A stretch of DNA of 64,000 nt, from positions 25,618 to 89,617 of the forward strand of contig NZ_JAGBLU010000128.1 of NCBI RefSeq assembly GCF_017635265.1, given 5' to 3'. The stretch comes from Butyrivibrio sp. (GTDB lineage Bacteria > Bacillota > Clostridia > Lachnospirales > Lachnospiraceae). The stretch's first letter is position 1; each line of letters starts with the position of its first letter. The notes beneath the pieces were generated by a model. That model was not told the origin of the DNA and ran no database searches. It saw nothing but the letters and a program-made list of their open reading frames with translations. Of the stretch, positions 8,835-18,599 are shown in pieces. A program made the position numbers and the translations under genes.

Positions 8835-9920
8835 TTATTTATTTTTGTACATTTTCTCATAGTACTTCTCGTAGTCACCGGATGTCACGTTGTTCATCCA
8901 GTCCATATTATCAAAGTACCATCTGATAGTTTTCTTGATTCCCTCAGCAAACATTGTCTCAGGCTCCCAGCCAACTTCAGATTTAATCTTATCTGGAGCG
9001 ATAGCATATCTGCGATCATGACCTTTTCTATCAGTAACATATTTGATAAGGTCGTAAGAAAGATGTGCTTTACGTGGATCACTGTCATCCAAAACTTCTT
9101 TTAATGTGTCGATAATTGTCTTAACAATCTCAATGTTCTGCTTCTCGTTGTGTCCTCCGACGTTATATGTCTCAAAAAGACGTCCTTTTTCCTGAACCAT
9201 ATCGATGGCCTTAGCGTGATCCTCAACATAGAGCCAATCACGAACATTCTTACCATCACCGTATACCGGAAGTGTCTTACCTGCAAGAGCATTATTGATG
9301 ATAAGCGGAATAAGCTTTTCAGGGAACTGGTAAGGTCCATAGTTGTTAGAGCAGTTTGTGATATTTGCAGGGAACTTATATGTATCCATATAAGCCTTTA
9401 CAAGCATATCTGAACTTGCCTTACTGGCTGAATATGGGCTGTGAGGTGAATATGGAGTTGTCTCATAGAAGAAAGCTGTAGGGTCATCATCAAGCGAACC
9501 ATAGACTTCATCTGTTGAAACATGAAGAAACTTCTTGCCCTCTTTAAATGTTCCATCAGGATTTTCCCAAGCTTTTTTGGCAGCATTGAGCATTGTTGCT
9601 GTTCCCAAAACATTGGTCTGAACAAAGATCTCAGGATTGACAATCGATCTGTCTACATGACTCTCTGCTGCAAAATGAACTACTCTGTCGATGTCGTTTT
9701 CCTCAAAGATTTTGTTAATAGCATCTCTGTCGCAGATATCAGCCTTTACAAATGTATAATTATCTCTGCCTTCGATATCCTTTAGATTCTCAAGATTACC
9801 TGCATATGTAAGAGCATCAACATTGATGATTCTGATTTCATTGTCATACTTTTTGAACATGTAGTGAATGTAATTTGAACCAATGAAACCTGCTCCGCCT
9901 GTTACAAGATAAGTTCTCAT
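8835..9920 (-). CDS. rmlB: dTDP-glucose 4,6-dehydratase
   Basis: The product is 361 aa. The N-terminal Rossmann motif VTGGAGFIGSNY is present, with HFAAESHVDRSI, the STDEVYG segment with catalytic Thr/Asp/Glu-type residues, the SPYSASKASSD motif carrying the catalytic Tyr and Lys, and RDWLYVEDHA. It converts dTDP-glucose to dTDP-4-keto-6-deoxyglucose, the branch point for both the rhamnose-type route (rmlC) and the 3-amino-3,6-dideoxy route implied by the genes at 49483 and 47279. Confidence 0.97.
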   Translation of the reverse strand: MRTYLVTGGAGFIGSNYIHYMFKKYDNEIRIINVDALTYAGNLENLKDIEGRDNYTFVKADICDRDAINKIFEENDIDRVVHFAAESHVDRSIVNPEIFVQTNVLGTATMLNAAKKAWENPDGTFKEGKKFLHVSTDEVYGSLDDDPTAFFYETTPYSPHSPYSASKASSDMLVKAYMDTYKFPANITNCSNNYGPYQFPEKLIPLIINNALAGKTLPVYGDGKNVRDWLYVEDHAKAIDMVQEKGRLFETYNVGGHNEKQNIEIVKTIIDTLKEVLDDSDPRKAHLSYDLIKYVTDRKGHDRRYAIAPDKIKSEVGWEPETMFAEGIKKTIRWYFDNMDWMNNVTSGDYEKYYEKMYKNK

Positions 9921-9960
9921 TTATTTTTCCTCTTTTCATTAAATTACATAATTAATCAAG

Positions 9961-11436
9961 TTAGAGTATATCACAAGTTGCCATTAAGTAGAAGAGCCCC
10001 ATTGAGTAACACATATATCTTGGCTGAGGAAATATCATTGAGCCCGTAACCACGCTGTTTATACATATTCCTGCCAGCACAATAAAAGACATTAAAACAA
10101 AATCTTTTCTCTTTTGAAGCACTCCCATTCTGAACATCAAAGTCAGATACAAAATATAAATTACTAAAGAAGCAGTTATTAAGATTCTTGGAGAAATGTT
10201 GGCTACAGAAATAACAAAAGCCTTAAGCACATTAGCCTTAAGTACATAAGTAAACGCTTTAGACTGCCCCTTAAACATTCCCAATAAATCGTTTTTTAAA
10301 AGTTCTGTCAAAAGAACTTTCTCAACCGCATCCTCTTTTAGCTGAGCTGAAACCTCATCAAGTTCAGGGAAGTTCTCTGCCACATACTCCTCACATAGAG
10401 GAAGTACCACATCAAAACCTATAATATCATAACAGTCAGCATAGTGAGCTGCCATAGATACCCAGTCAGAATTCGAAATTGCAGACTCATCACCAAGTTC
10501 ATAACCTGACGGAGCAAAGTCAATTGTAAGTTCCTTCTCTATAAGTACATTATATATATCAGTATACAACCGGCTTAAGTCTGGATAATCTTCAGAATCG
10601 TCATATTTCTCATATAGAGCTGAATCTGAAGGTTCTGCAGTATAAAGAACTGTATCAAGACCTCCCTTACTGTTTCCTGTATGTTCTGCAAAAACACCTC
10701 TGACACAGTAGTTGTATCCTCTGTCCACAAGGCTGATACAAATAACCGCAATTACAATAAGGATGCAGTTTTTCACAAATTTTCCAAAATCTCTGGTTCT
10801 TTTCCACAAAAGGTGCAGAACAAAAGACACAAATCCCCATATAAGAAGTGTTATAAGCATCTGTTTTCTGATACCGGATATAAAAACGCATAATAGAAAT
10901 AGAATAGCATTATTTTTCAACGAATAATCCTTCAGAGCCATAAACAGCCTTATGTTAAAAAGTACAAACAGAGGCATTGCAAGGCTTTCAGTCATGATAC
11001 ATTCAGAGTACATGGAACCTCTTGCAGCCACAAAACGATTCAGCACGCATACAGCAATCTGAAAAAAAACTGCCATAAAGCCTATAAGTCTGGCCTTACC
11101 CTCATATGTATTGTCCAATGCAACCTTGTACATAAAAAATCCAAGTCTCGCCGTAACATACACCCAAAGAAGACTCTGCATGATCACTGCACAAAACAAA
11201 TACGAAGGCTGTCCATACATTTCTCCTGTAAAGTCAAAAAATTCAAATATCTTTCTTATCCCCAAAAGAAACAATGGATAAACCGGCTCTCTCGAAAAGT
11301 CCATACTTGTGTAACTTGGAGAATCCACACACCACACTGTCCCATCAAAAACAGCCATTCCTGCAAAAAACAGGAATGGCAATAATACATACATAAAAAT
11401 CAAATTTTTAGAATACTTATTTTTTAACATAACCAT
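9961..11436 (-). CDS. Polytopic membrane protein, probable GT-C-type glycosyltransferase or polymerase
   Basis: The product is about 491 aa from the ATG at 11436, which overlaps the upstream stop as TAATG; the frame extends further upstream only by overlapping the GH25 gene. About ten hydrophobic helices are visible. The first outer loop carries WCVDSPSYTSMDFSREP, which recalls the acidic first-loop motif of GT-C enzymes, and there is a large extracellular loop rich in Asp/Glu/Tyr (about residues 260-390). No family is recognised with certainty. Position in the glycan operon supports a role in assembling or polymerising the polysaccharide at the outer face. Confidence 0.65.
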   Translation of the reverse strand: MVMLKNKYSKNLIFMYVLLPFLFFAGMAVFDGTVWCVDSPSYTSMDFSREPVYPLFLLGIRKIFEFFDFTGEMYGQPSYLFCAVIMQSLLWVYVTARLGFFMYKVALDNTYEGKARLIGFMAVFFQIAVCVLNRFVAARGSMYSECIMTESLAMPLFVLFNIRLFMALKDYSLKNNAILFLLCVFISGIRKQMLITLLIWGFVSFVLHLLWKRTRDFGKFVKNCILIVIAVICISLVDRGYNYCVRGVFAEHTGNSKGGLDTVLYTAEPSDSALYEKYDDSEDYPDLSRLYTDIYNVLIEKELTIDFAPSGYELGDESAISNSDWVSMAAHYADCYDIIGFDVVLPLCEEYVAENFPELDEVSAQLKEDAVEKVLLTELLKNDLLGMFKGQSKAFTYVLKANVLKAFVISVANISPRILITASLVIYILYLTLMFRMGVLQKRKDFVLMSFIVLAGICINSVVTGSMIFPQPRYMCYSMGLFYLMATCDIL

Positions 11437-14369
11437 TAGTAGTAGATATTCATATCTACATTTCCCGAAATTCCACTTACAGTGCCCTTTGAGGTATACT
11501 GCCACATATTAACCTTTGAAGCAGAATAATCCATAGCTGACTTGTACTGAGCAAGCCATATATTGTAGCTTCCGAGCTGAGAAACATTCATCTTCTCAGT
11601 AAACCAAGTCTTGTTTGAGTAAACACCAACTGAATATCCCGCATTGGCAACAGTTCCGCAAAAAGCTTTGATATTGGCTGTTCTCTGATCATTGCTGATA
11701 CTATCGCCTCGGCCATTACTTTTTTCTATATCAAGATAAACCGGGTAAGAGAGGCTATATCCCTTTATGAGACTTATTACCATGGATGCCTCTTCTACTG
11801 CCTCAACCTCGTTGACTGCCTGCGAAAAGAAATATACTCCGACCTTAAGCCCTGCTGCCTGAGCACCCTTTATATTGGATTTAAACTTAGAATCCTCAAT
11901 AAGTGCACCCTCTGAAGAGCCTCTGTATCCGCATCTTATGATAACAAAGTTTACACCTGAATTTTTAACTGCTGCCCAATCAATGTTGCCATTCCACTTG
12001 CTGACATCAATACCCATAACATTGGAAGAACCTGCAATAGCACCATCACTTCCAAATGTGTACTTTGCTCCCTGAATGACCTGCTCTCCGGTAACAGGGT
12101 TACCATTTTTATCAAAATAGTAAGTCTTGCCGTCTATTGTCTGCCATCCTGTGTACTTATAAGTCGCAGCACCGTTTCTGAGATAGAATGCCGACTCAAT
12201 ATAATAGTCTCCGTAATCAGCTTCTATATAGTTTCCTTCGCTATCCTTGATGTAAACCTGCTTACCATCTTTGGTCTGAAGTTTTTCAGCATTGCTCTTA
12301 ACAGTAACTGTAACTTCTGTCTCAGTATAGCCATCTGCTGATACTGTTACAGTCGTCTCACCTGCATCTTCTCCTTTTATGGTAGTACCGTCAACAGAAA
12401 CCTTACCTGTATCTGCTGAAGAGACCTTTAAAGATATATCAGAGCTCTTAGGCTCAATCTTAAAGGTTCTTCCTTTAACAAGTGTGACCTTTGTGATACT
12501 GATCGGTGCGCTCTTATCAGCAGAGGAACTACTTGAACTTGAGCTTGATGAAGTGCTGCTTGAACTTGAGGAGGAGCTACTTGAGGAACTACCGGAGCTT
12601 GCGCTTGAAGATGAACTGCTTGACGAACTTTCAGAGTTCGAGCTCTCTTCTTTCTTAACAGTTACCTTAACAATTTCTTTCTGATATCCTTCAGCCGTAA
12701 TTGTAATATATTCAACACCTTCGCCAAGTGCTGAGATTGTTCCGTCATCAGATACTTTAACAAGCTCCGAATCAGATGAAGAATAGTTAAACTCTGAAGG
12801 GCCGTCCTCAATTTCAATCTTGAACGTCTCGCCTATTTTCAAAGTAACATCATAACTGTTTACCTTAAACTCTTTATCTTCCTCTTCATCAGAATCGCTG
12901 TTGTCACCCTGATCTGTCGTAAGTGCCAGGAACATAAATCGTGAAACACCATTCATGGCACTGCTTGATGGATCTACAATATTGCTCTTATCCACCGCCT
13001 CATATGTATATCCGCCATCCCCACTGTCAGTTCCTTCACTAACAGCCGTCTTAGTGCTTTCAACCCACTCAACAGTATCCGTCAAGGCTGATTCAACCTT
13101 GTCAGCAACAGCCGTATCTTCTTTTGCGACGTTTACTTCGGATTCCTTTTTTACTTCGTTTGTGACATCAACGACTTTCATCTCAACAGTATTTTTAACA
13201 GTAACAGACTTGGCTGTTGTATCAAGCTTAATCTTTGCGTAGTCTCCCGAAAGGGCATTGGGAGTTACTGTATACTTACCGGCCGTTAAATCTTTTTTAT
13301 AAATGATACCGTCCTGATCATGGTCATCGTATGTTACGCTGCTTCCGTCAGGATTGACAACAGAAACCGTAAATGGAGTACTTGCTATAAGTTTTCCGGT
13401 TTTTGAGTTAGTAAATTTAATCTTTAAGTCACTCTTAATAGTAGTAACAGACATGGAAACACTGATAGTTTCGCTCTCATCTTCCTTCTCACTACTTTCT
13501 TCAGCTTCCTCATCCTCAGAAATAAGCTGTGCAGCTTCAAGCTTTGCTCTTTGGGCATCAGCAATGGCTATAAGTCCGCTCTCGCCCACAATCTCTGTTT
13601 CTCCGTAGTTTTTTCCCACATCGGTAAAAGAACTGATCTCATTGTTTTTGTCCATGGCTTTCTTGTAAAATACACCTGTTGCCACAGCTCCAACTATAAG
13701 AAACACGAATATCAGAGCAGCTACCCTCTCAACAGCAGAAGACTCAGTGATGATGCTAAGAAAGCCGGCTTCTGAACCTTCTCTTTGCACACTTCTTTTG
13801 TCATGCCAATCATCTAAGGCTCTGTCCCTTCTTGATTGTCCATCATCATACTGCCGATCATTTCTACGATTATATCTTCTATCTTCTACTTCAGATCTTC
13901 CACGGCGTTCATCAGACACATAGTCATCATAAACATCGTCATCGTCTTCATCATCCTCGTAGTAGTCGTCTTCCTCATAATTCCTACGATCGTCAATTTC
14001 CTCTACACTTCTGTAATTTTCATCGCCTTCATAGTACTCATCATCTTCGTCATCATAATCATCTTCGTAGTAATCACGGTCATCTTCATAGTCCCGGTCA
14101 TATTCATCATCTGATATTCCGTCTGTCTCCCGTTCATACTCCTGATCATCTGATTCATAATCACTGTCATAATCATCAGTATCATCATAATCACGATCAT
14201 CTTCATAATAATCATCATCTTCTACGTTTCCATAGCCGTCATGATTATCTTCCGGATAATCCTCGTACTCATCATCATATTGCTCTCTGTAATCTATGTC
14301 CTCGTCATGGCGTTTTTTACGCGAACTTTTCCCAGCAAGTCCCAAACCTCTTTTTGAACTTCTTCTCAT
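11436..14369 (-). CDS. Membrane-anchored GH25 lysozyme with long acidic cytoplasmic region
   Basis: The product is 977 aa. Residues 1-20 are basic. About 21-200 are extraordinarily rich in Asp, Glu, Tyr and Arg. One membrane helix (AALIFVFLIVGAVATGVFY) lies near 215-235. The outside part has Ig-like/bacterial surface domains, a Ser-rich linker (about 575-620), another Ig-like repeat, a cell-wall-binding-type repeat (WQTIDGKTYYFDKNG) and a GH25 domain from about 785 to the end. GH25 catalytic acids are seen as Asp788 in MGIDVS and Asp880/Glu882 in YLDIE. It should cleave the N-acetylmuramic acid bond in peptidoglycan while tethered to the membrane. GGGAG lies 6 bases before the ATG. A role in opening the wall for glycan attachment is inference. 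Confidence 0.9.
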   Translation of the reverse strand: MRRSSKRGLGLAGKSSRKKRHDEDIDYREQYDDEYEDYPEDNHDGYGNVEDDDYYEDDRDYDDTDDYDSDYESDDQEYERETDGISDDEYDRDYEDDRDYYEDDYDDEDDEYYEGDENYRSVEEIDDRRNYEEDDYYEDDEDDDDVYDDYVSDERRGRSEVEDRRYNRRNDRQYDDGQSRRDRALDDWHDKRSVQREGSEAGFLSIITESSAVERVAALIFVFLIVGAVATGVFYKKAMDKNNEISSFTDVGKNYGETEIVGESGLIAIADAQRAKLEAAQLISEDEEAEESSEKEDESETISVSMSVTTIKSDLKIKFTNSKTGKLIASTPFTVSVVNPDGSSVTYDDHDQDGIIYKKDLTAGKYTVTPNALSGDYAKIKLDTTAKSVTVKNTVEMKVVDVTNEVKKESEVNVAKEDTAVADKVESALTDTVEWVESTKTAVSEGTDSGDGGYTYEAVDKSNIVDPSSSAMNGVSRFMFLALTTDQGDNSDSDEEEDKEFKVNSYDVTLKIGETFKIEIEDGPSEFNYSSSDSELVKVSDDGTISALGEGVEYITITAEGYQKEIVKVTVKKEESSNSESSSSSSSSSASSGSSSSSSSSSSSSTSSSSSSSSSSADKSAPISITKVTLVKGRTFKIEPKSSDISLKVSSADTGKVSVDGTTIKGEDAGETTVTVSADGYTETEVTVTVKSNAEKLQTKDGKQVYIKDSEGNYIEADYGDYYIESAFYLRNGAATYKYTGWQTIDGKTYYFDKNGNPVTGEQVIQGAKYTFGSDGAIAGSSNVMGIDVSKWNGNIDWAAVKNSGVNFVIIRCGYRGSSEGALIEDSKFKSNIKGAQAAGLKVGVYFFSQAVNEVEAVEEASMVISLIKGYSLSYPVYLDIEKSNGRGDSISNDQRTANIKAFCGTVANAGYSVGVYSNKTWFTEKMNVSQLGSYNIWLAQYKSAMDYSASKVNMWQYTSKGTVSGISGNVDMNIYY

Positions 14370-14381
14370 ACGTTACTCCCT

Positions 14382-16097
14382 TTAATCACCATCGGTAAAA
14401 TCCTTTGGCTTAAATCCCTCTTTAATTGTATCCCCAATCAGTTCTGTCCTATTCATCATATCGTGATAACAGGTATTTGGGTAGTAGTAATAACTATTAA
14501 CCTCTTCATCTGTGGAATTGTAAACTATAGCCCCATCCATTTCACAGATATCAGTTTCAGCATTTTCAAAAGGAATTGGCCAAAATACATACCCATCAAA
14601 AGCATAATTCTGAATAAATTCTATATCATCGCCTATATAATTTACAGTCCATGTTCCAAATAATACTACACCAGCAACTACTATCGTAATTAAACGAATC
14701 TGCCATCTATGGAACATTTCGCCAAAGTAATCTCCCAGTGCACACATGGGAAAAAGAAAAAGATAAACCAGCCCATACCTGATAAAAGGCGCTGTCAAAA
14801 ACCATAAAGCAACTCCGGCAAACAAAGTAATATAGAACATAAGCATATCGTTTCTAATTCTATGCTTTCTATCTACTCTTCTAAGAAATATAAAAGTCAC
14901 AAGCCCCATAGCAACAGCCTGAGATAAAATCAAAAACTTCCCATATACCTGTTGTCCTTCCCACCATATTGGAAGCCACTCTGAAAGTGGCAGGTCAAGC
15001 TTTGTTATATCATAAAGAGCTCTCCCCCAGGCTGTAATCTGATCAGAATCAACTTTCACATATTCAGCGGGGATTTTCCAAACCACATTGAATAAATCTA
15101 TGGCTGTTACAGGGTAAATAAGATAGCCTGATATAATAACATTTCTTATCAGAAATGGAAGAAATGATAAAAATCCAACTAATACATATGTCCCTATCAT
15201 ATGATATTTCTTTTGTTTTATCAAAAGAGCCAGCGGAACAATTGCAAGCAACACTATGGCTGAAGCAGAAAGTTTCATGCTCACAGAAAAAATTGCCAGA
15301 ATAGAAAGATATCCATATACTGCCAAATCTTCAGACTTATCCTTTTTCTCCTCAGCATGGATTATCCATGCTGAAAAAATGTACATGGTCATGTATAGAG
15401 TTCCATAATCCGTTGCCGGAGACTGTAGCCCGCTAAGAACAGTTACAGAGTACATTATTATAGATACTCTTGCCATATCTGAGCCTTTCCAGCCATGGCC
15501 TCTTGATTTTATAAGGCCAAGGATTGCATAGCTCGTAAAGAGTACCATAAAAAAGCCGGTCATGGTATGCAAAGCTTCGGGCAAAATAAAGCTCAGGGTA
15601 AAAAGCGCACACAAAGCCAAATAAGAACTATTATAAGCAAAGTGAAGCTGAAAATTGCCTAGTCCTTTAAGACACCCATATTCCTCTATAAGACGGATAG
15701 CCTGAGCATGATAAATACCTGTATCTGTATGGAATTGACCTCGGGAAGCATAAAAAGATGCGATAACGCTTATGACAGACAATATAATAATCTTTGTTTT
15801 GTTATCTGAATTTAAAATTTTTTTGAAAATAGAAACTATTTCTTTTCTATATATAACGAAACTGATTATAGCGGCTATAATCATAATACCATGACATAGC
15901 CCACCAACCTTATAAAATATACTAAAATACTCAGCATATACAGTCATACTGACAAGCCCTGTCACCACAATACCTGTAATGCCAAAAGTCTCAATAGACG
16001 GCATCGGAATAATCCCGGATAAAAGTTTCAACATAACATATCCAAGAATCAAACTCAAAACAAAAATATATCCCCAACTGATTATTGTTACTATCAT
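14382..16097 (-). CDS. Polytopic membrane protein, GT-C-like
   Basis: The product is 571 aa with roughly 12 membrane helices and a short C-terminal soluble tail. An early outer loop has RGQFHTDTGIYHAQAIRLIEEYG, with acidic and His residues where GT-C transferases keep their catalytic Asp. The tail contains YNSTDEEVNSYYYYPN and resembles the extracellular tails of the other large membrane proteins in this locus. GAGGTG lies eight bases before the ATG. No soluble domain is recognisable. It is probably a lipid-linked-sugar-dependent glycosyltransferase acting outside the membrane; the substrate is unknown. Confidence 0.6.
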   Translation of the reverse strand: MIVTIISWGYIFVLSLILGYVMLKLLSGIIPMPSIETFGITGIVVTGLVSMTVYAEYFSIFYKVGGLCHGIMIIAAIISFVIYRKEIVSIFKKILNSDNKTKIIILSVISVIASFYASRGQFHTDTGIYHAQAIRLIEEYGCLKGLGNFQLHFAYNSSYLALCALFTLSFILPEALHTMTGFFMVLFTSYAILGLIKSRGHGWKGSDMARVSIIMYSVTVLSGLQSPATDYGTLYMTMYIFSAWIIHAEEKKDKSEDLAVYGYLSILAIFSVSMKLSASAIVLLAIVPLALLIKQKKYHMIGTYVLVGFLSFLPFLIRNVIISGYLIYPVTAIDLFNVVWKIPAEYVKVDSDQITAWGRALYDITKLDLPLSEWLPIWWEGQQVYGKFLILSQAVAMGLVTFIFLRRVDRKHRIRNDMLMFYITLFAGVALWFLTAPFIRYGLVYLFLFPMCALGDYFGEMFHRWQIRLITIVVAGVVLFGTWTVNYIGDDIEFIQNYAFDGYVFWPIPFENAETDICEMDGAIVYNSTDEEVNSYYYYPNTCYHDMMNRTELIGDTIKEGFKPKDFTDGD

Positions 16098-16192
16098 TGC
16101 TAATTCACCTCTTTTTTCTCATACCTCCATAAAAACATAATAATCCCCCCAAAACATTCTAGCATTTATAAAAAACATCAGCAAGTTTAGGG

Positions 16193-16227
16193 ACTGTAGC
16201 AAAATGTTCAAGTTATTCCGCTACAGT
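16193..16227. repeat. Hairpin in the 142-base intercistronic gap
   Basis: ACTGTAGC (16193-16200) and GCTACAGT (16220-16227) are perfect complements around a 19-base loop. No U-tract follows on the minus strand, so it is unlikely to be a simple terminator. The rest of the gap up to 16097 holds no clear signal except the ribosome site of the next gene. Confidence 0.5.
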
Positions 16228-16239
16228 TTCTAAGTACTA

Positions 16240-17886
16240 CTACCTCTCCCACAAGGTATAATCCTGATCAAGAACATATATAGTAAATTTTCCGACCGTG
16301 GCAGTATCAACAATCTCAGGTTCATAGGTTTCCAAAAAAGTATTAAAGTCCTCTGCCATAGCTTCTGAAACAATATAACATGTTGCTCCATCCTGTGACT
16401 TAACAGGCGGATACCATGTTTCATCCGAAAGCCACCTGCACCCTGCCATCTCTGACATATTGTTTACCGCACGAACCTTAACGGTATTATTACCCATAAC
16501 AGTAATGTAATTGGCATAGTCAAAAGTCGTATATCCGTAAGCATAGCCATTTTCAACCATCCAACTGTAAACTTTGTAGGCATCCGTATCTTTTGCGTTG
16601 TCATTTTTGATTAGATCTTTATAAAAGACAGCAGATGAAAACATGCCATAGAAAGTAATCATCAAAAGAAGAACAGTAATAGCAACTCCTCTTACTACAC
16701 CATAATCCTGAAACTTTTCTTTCAATCGATGGATCAAAAGACAAAATCCCGTTCCAACAGTAAATAAAAGCATAAGGAAATATCTCCCCGCCACATCTGC
16801 TGTAGTGAAAGTCTCAAGAAGGACGCATAGAACAAATCCAAAAGGAAACACCATCATGCTCCAAAATTGATAAGTTTTGTCCAAAGAATTAAGTTTAGAA
16901 TCCGATAAAGCCGCCCTGTAATTGTAAAACAGATCTTCGTCAAATTTTTTTCCTGCAAATTTAATAAGCTTAATTACATAAATTACGTATCCAAATATGG
17001 CCGCGCATAAAACTGTAATAACCAATACAGGCAATCTGTTAAAGCTAAGAGTCTGTCCAATAGTAGGGCAAACCTCACCAATAAATTTTTCAAAGGCATG
17101 CCTTATATTTCTATTTGCTCCAAAGTTATTTGAAGCAAAAACCTTAGTTGTTCCAAATGAAACTGCAAATAAAACAAACACCCAAATTAAGATTAGGATA
17201 TTACTCTGCTTTTTACCTCTTATCAAGAACACAACGCGTCGTAAAACTTCAACAGCCACCAGCGGAATATAACAAAAAAGACATGCATGCATTCCCTGCA
17301 AACCATTTAGAATCGCAATAGCAGCTGAAATGACAAAAGTCCACCATGACATCTTGTTTTCTTTTAACCACTTGTTATAAAAGATAAGGATTAGAAATAA
17401 TGTTATAGCGTGACTGACATAATATGACGCATACAAAAACAGCATTCTCTGAAATTCATCTGCAGCGTTGGTAAAAGCCATCGTTATAGCAAGTACAGCC
17501 AGAATCTGTTCACCTGAAAATCCAATCTGCCTAAAATACACCGTCATAACAATAAGAAGTAAAACCATCATTATGACGCAGGCTATTCCTGCAGATAAAT
17601 TTGCATTCTGCAAAACAAACGGATATATTAATGCAGCAAGATTAGGAACAGAAATCACTCTCACAGCCGTAGATGCATACCATGTAGGTGGCTGCACAAA
17701 TCCATTATCATAAATTACTGTTCCTAAAAGAGTTTCCGACGCTATATCCGCCTCCATTCTGGCTGTGTAATGGAAAAGATTGGCATAGGCAAACACAAAT
17801 AAAAGCGCAAGAACCACCGCAGCCAATAAAACTGTGATAATCCTTGCGATAATTAAGTTAATCTGTTGCTTTTTCTTCGTTTTCAA
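16240..17886 (-). CDS. Polytopic membrane protein, probable extracytoplasmic glycosyltransferase
   Basis: The product is 548 aa with about 11-12 helices and a C-terminal soluble part of about 120 residues, ending in a beta-type stretch (TVGKFTIYVLDQDY). The N-terminal loop after helix 1 contains HYTARMEADIASETLLG, an acidic loop suggestive of GT-C or of the DUF-type membrane proteins found beside them. The gene starts with TTG, preceded by GGGGTGA that overlaps the stop of the small transporter gene upstream, so translation is likely coupled. No family is assigned. Confidence 0.6.
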   Translation of the reverse strand: MKTKKKQQINLIIARIITVLLAAVVLALLFVFAYANLFHYTARMEADIASETLLGTVIYDNGFVQPPTWYASTAVRVISVPNLAALIYPFVLQNANLSAGIACVIMMVLLLIVMTVYFRQIGFSGEQILAVLAITMAFTNAADEFQRMLFLYASYYVSHAITLFLILIFYNKWLKENKMSWWTFVISAAIAILNGLQGMHACLFCYIPLVAVEVLRRVVFLIRGKKQSNILILIWVFVLFAVSFGTTKVFASNNFGANRNIRHAFEKFIGEVCPTIGQTLSFNRLPVLVITVLCAAIFGYVIYVIKLIKFAGKKFDEDLFYNYRAALSDSKLNSLDKTYQFWSMMVFPFGFVLCVLLETFTTADVAGRYFLMLLFTVGTGFCLLIHRLKEKFQDYGVVRGVAITVLLLMITFYGMFSSAVFYKDLIKNDNAKDTDAYKVYSWMVENGYAYGYTTFDYANYITVMGNNTVKVRAVNNMSEMAGCRWLSDETWYPPVKSQDGATCYIVSEAMAEDFNTFLETYEPEIVDTATVGKFTIYVLDQDYTLWER

Positions 17887-17890
17887 TTTA

Positions 17891-18235
17891 TCACCCCAAT
17901 GCGTAGAATACTGCTATTCCCGCAATAATAAATATCATTCCAATAAGCTTTCTGTTAGTAATCTTTTCTCTGAAAAAGAATCTGGACATGAACATAACAA
18001 TAATATAGCCCACAGGCTCCATTACTACTACCCCCATGTATCCCAGACCGTCATAGCAAAAAATTGAAATGACCATAGACAATACTAATAGTCCATATCC
18101 CCCAATAACAAGTCCGTTTAGATACTCCCTGATAAAGGACGGGTATTTTCTTCCGGCGCTCTGTTTTAGAAGCATCTGAGAAGTTGATGCAATAAATTCC
18201 GCAATTATCATGAGGAAAAAGTAAATATTAATCAT
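17891..18235 (-). CDS. Small EmrE/EamA-like four-helix transporter, subunit B
   Basis: The product is about 114 aa with four hydrophobic helices, the size and layout of small multidrug-resistance/ArnE-ArnF proteins. Motifs include ASTSQMLLKQSAGRKYP and GYMGVVVMEPVGYIIVMFMSRFFF, with a charge-bearing loop REKITNRKLIG before the last helix, as in EamA half-repeats. The frame opens at a GTG (18241), but the ATG at 18235 has GGGAG nine bases upstream and is preferred. It overlaps the stop of the neighbouring paralogue, so the two are probably made as a pair. In Arn systems such pairs flip polyprenyl-phosphate-sugars; that role here is inference. Confidence 0.72.
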   Translation of the reverse strand: MINIYFFLMIIAEFIASTSQMLLKQSAGRKYPSFIREYLNGLVIGGYGLLVLSMVISIFCYDGLGYMGVVVMEPVGYIIVMFMSRFFFREKITNRKLIGMIFIIAGIAVFYALG

Positions 18236-18599
18236 CTTCACCTTCTCCCTTCACTGCACCTGTATTCATAATCACAACCCCCACTACTACCAAGAGCACT
18301 CCTACAACTTTAAAAGGCGTTATGCCCTGACTGAATATAATAAAATTCCAAAGCATTGACCACATTAAAGTCATAGCCTTATTGGCATATGCAACAGAGA
18401 GCTGAAACTTTTTTATCATCTGCTGCCAGATAAGAGCGTAGGCCGCAAGAATTAAAAATTCAAGACCAAAAAACAGAATATATCCCATGGATAAAAAATC
18501 ATATTTTGATGCCAGATTAGCAGCAACTGTAGACAGGGAATATACAATAACAGCGCTCTGCAACAGCAGAATATCTGTCAGCTTTATTCTTCTTTTCAT
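18228..18599 (-). CDS. Small EmrE/EamA-like four-helix transporter, subunit A
   Basis: The product is about 123 aa and again four helices, with SVAYANKAMTLMWSMLWNFIIFSQGITPFKVVGVLLVVVG at the C-terminal half, typical of EamA/SMR proteins. The frame runs further upstream, but the ATG at 18599 overlaps the upstream stop as ATGA and has GAGGGTGA before it, so it is the likely start. It is adjacent to and overlaps a second four-helix gene (17891-18235), matching the heterodimeric layout of ArnE/ArnF-type lipid-linked sugar flippases. Confidence 0.75.
   Translation of the reverse strand: MKRRIKLTDILLLQSAVIVYSLSTVAANLASKYDFLSMGYILFFGLEFLILAAYALIWQQMIKKFQLSVAYANKAMTLMWSMLWNFIIFSQGITPFKVVGVLLVVVGVVIMNTGAVKGEGEDD

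Noticed and set aside
12520-12640. Tandem short repeats that could look like a CRISPR or minisatellite
   Set aside because: They are Ser codons of the linker in the GH25 protein; there are no fixed-length repeats with unique spacers.
13832-14398. Plus-strand frame of 188 codons extremely rich in His
   Set aside because: It is the antisense shadow of the Asp/Glu/Tyr-rich start of the GH25 gene (GAT and GAC codons read backwards); it has no ribosome site.
16193-16227. Transcription terminator between two membrane genes
   Set aside because: The stem is good but no U-tract follows on the transcribed strand and the loop is long.
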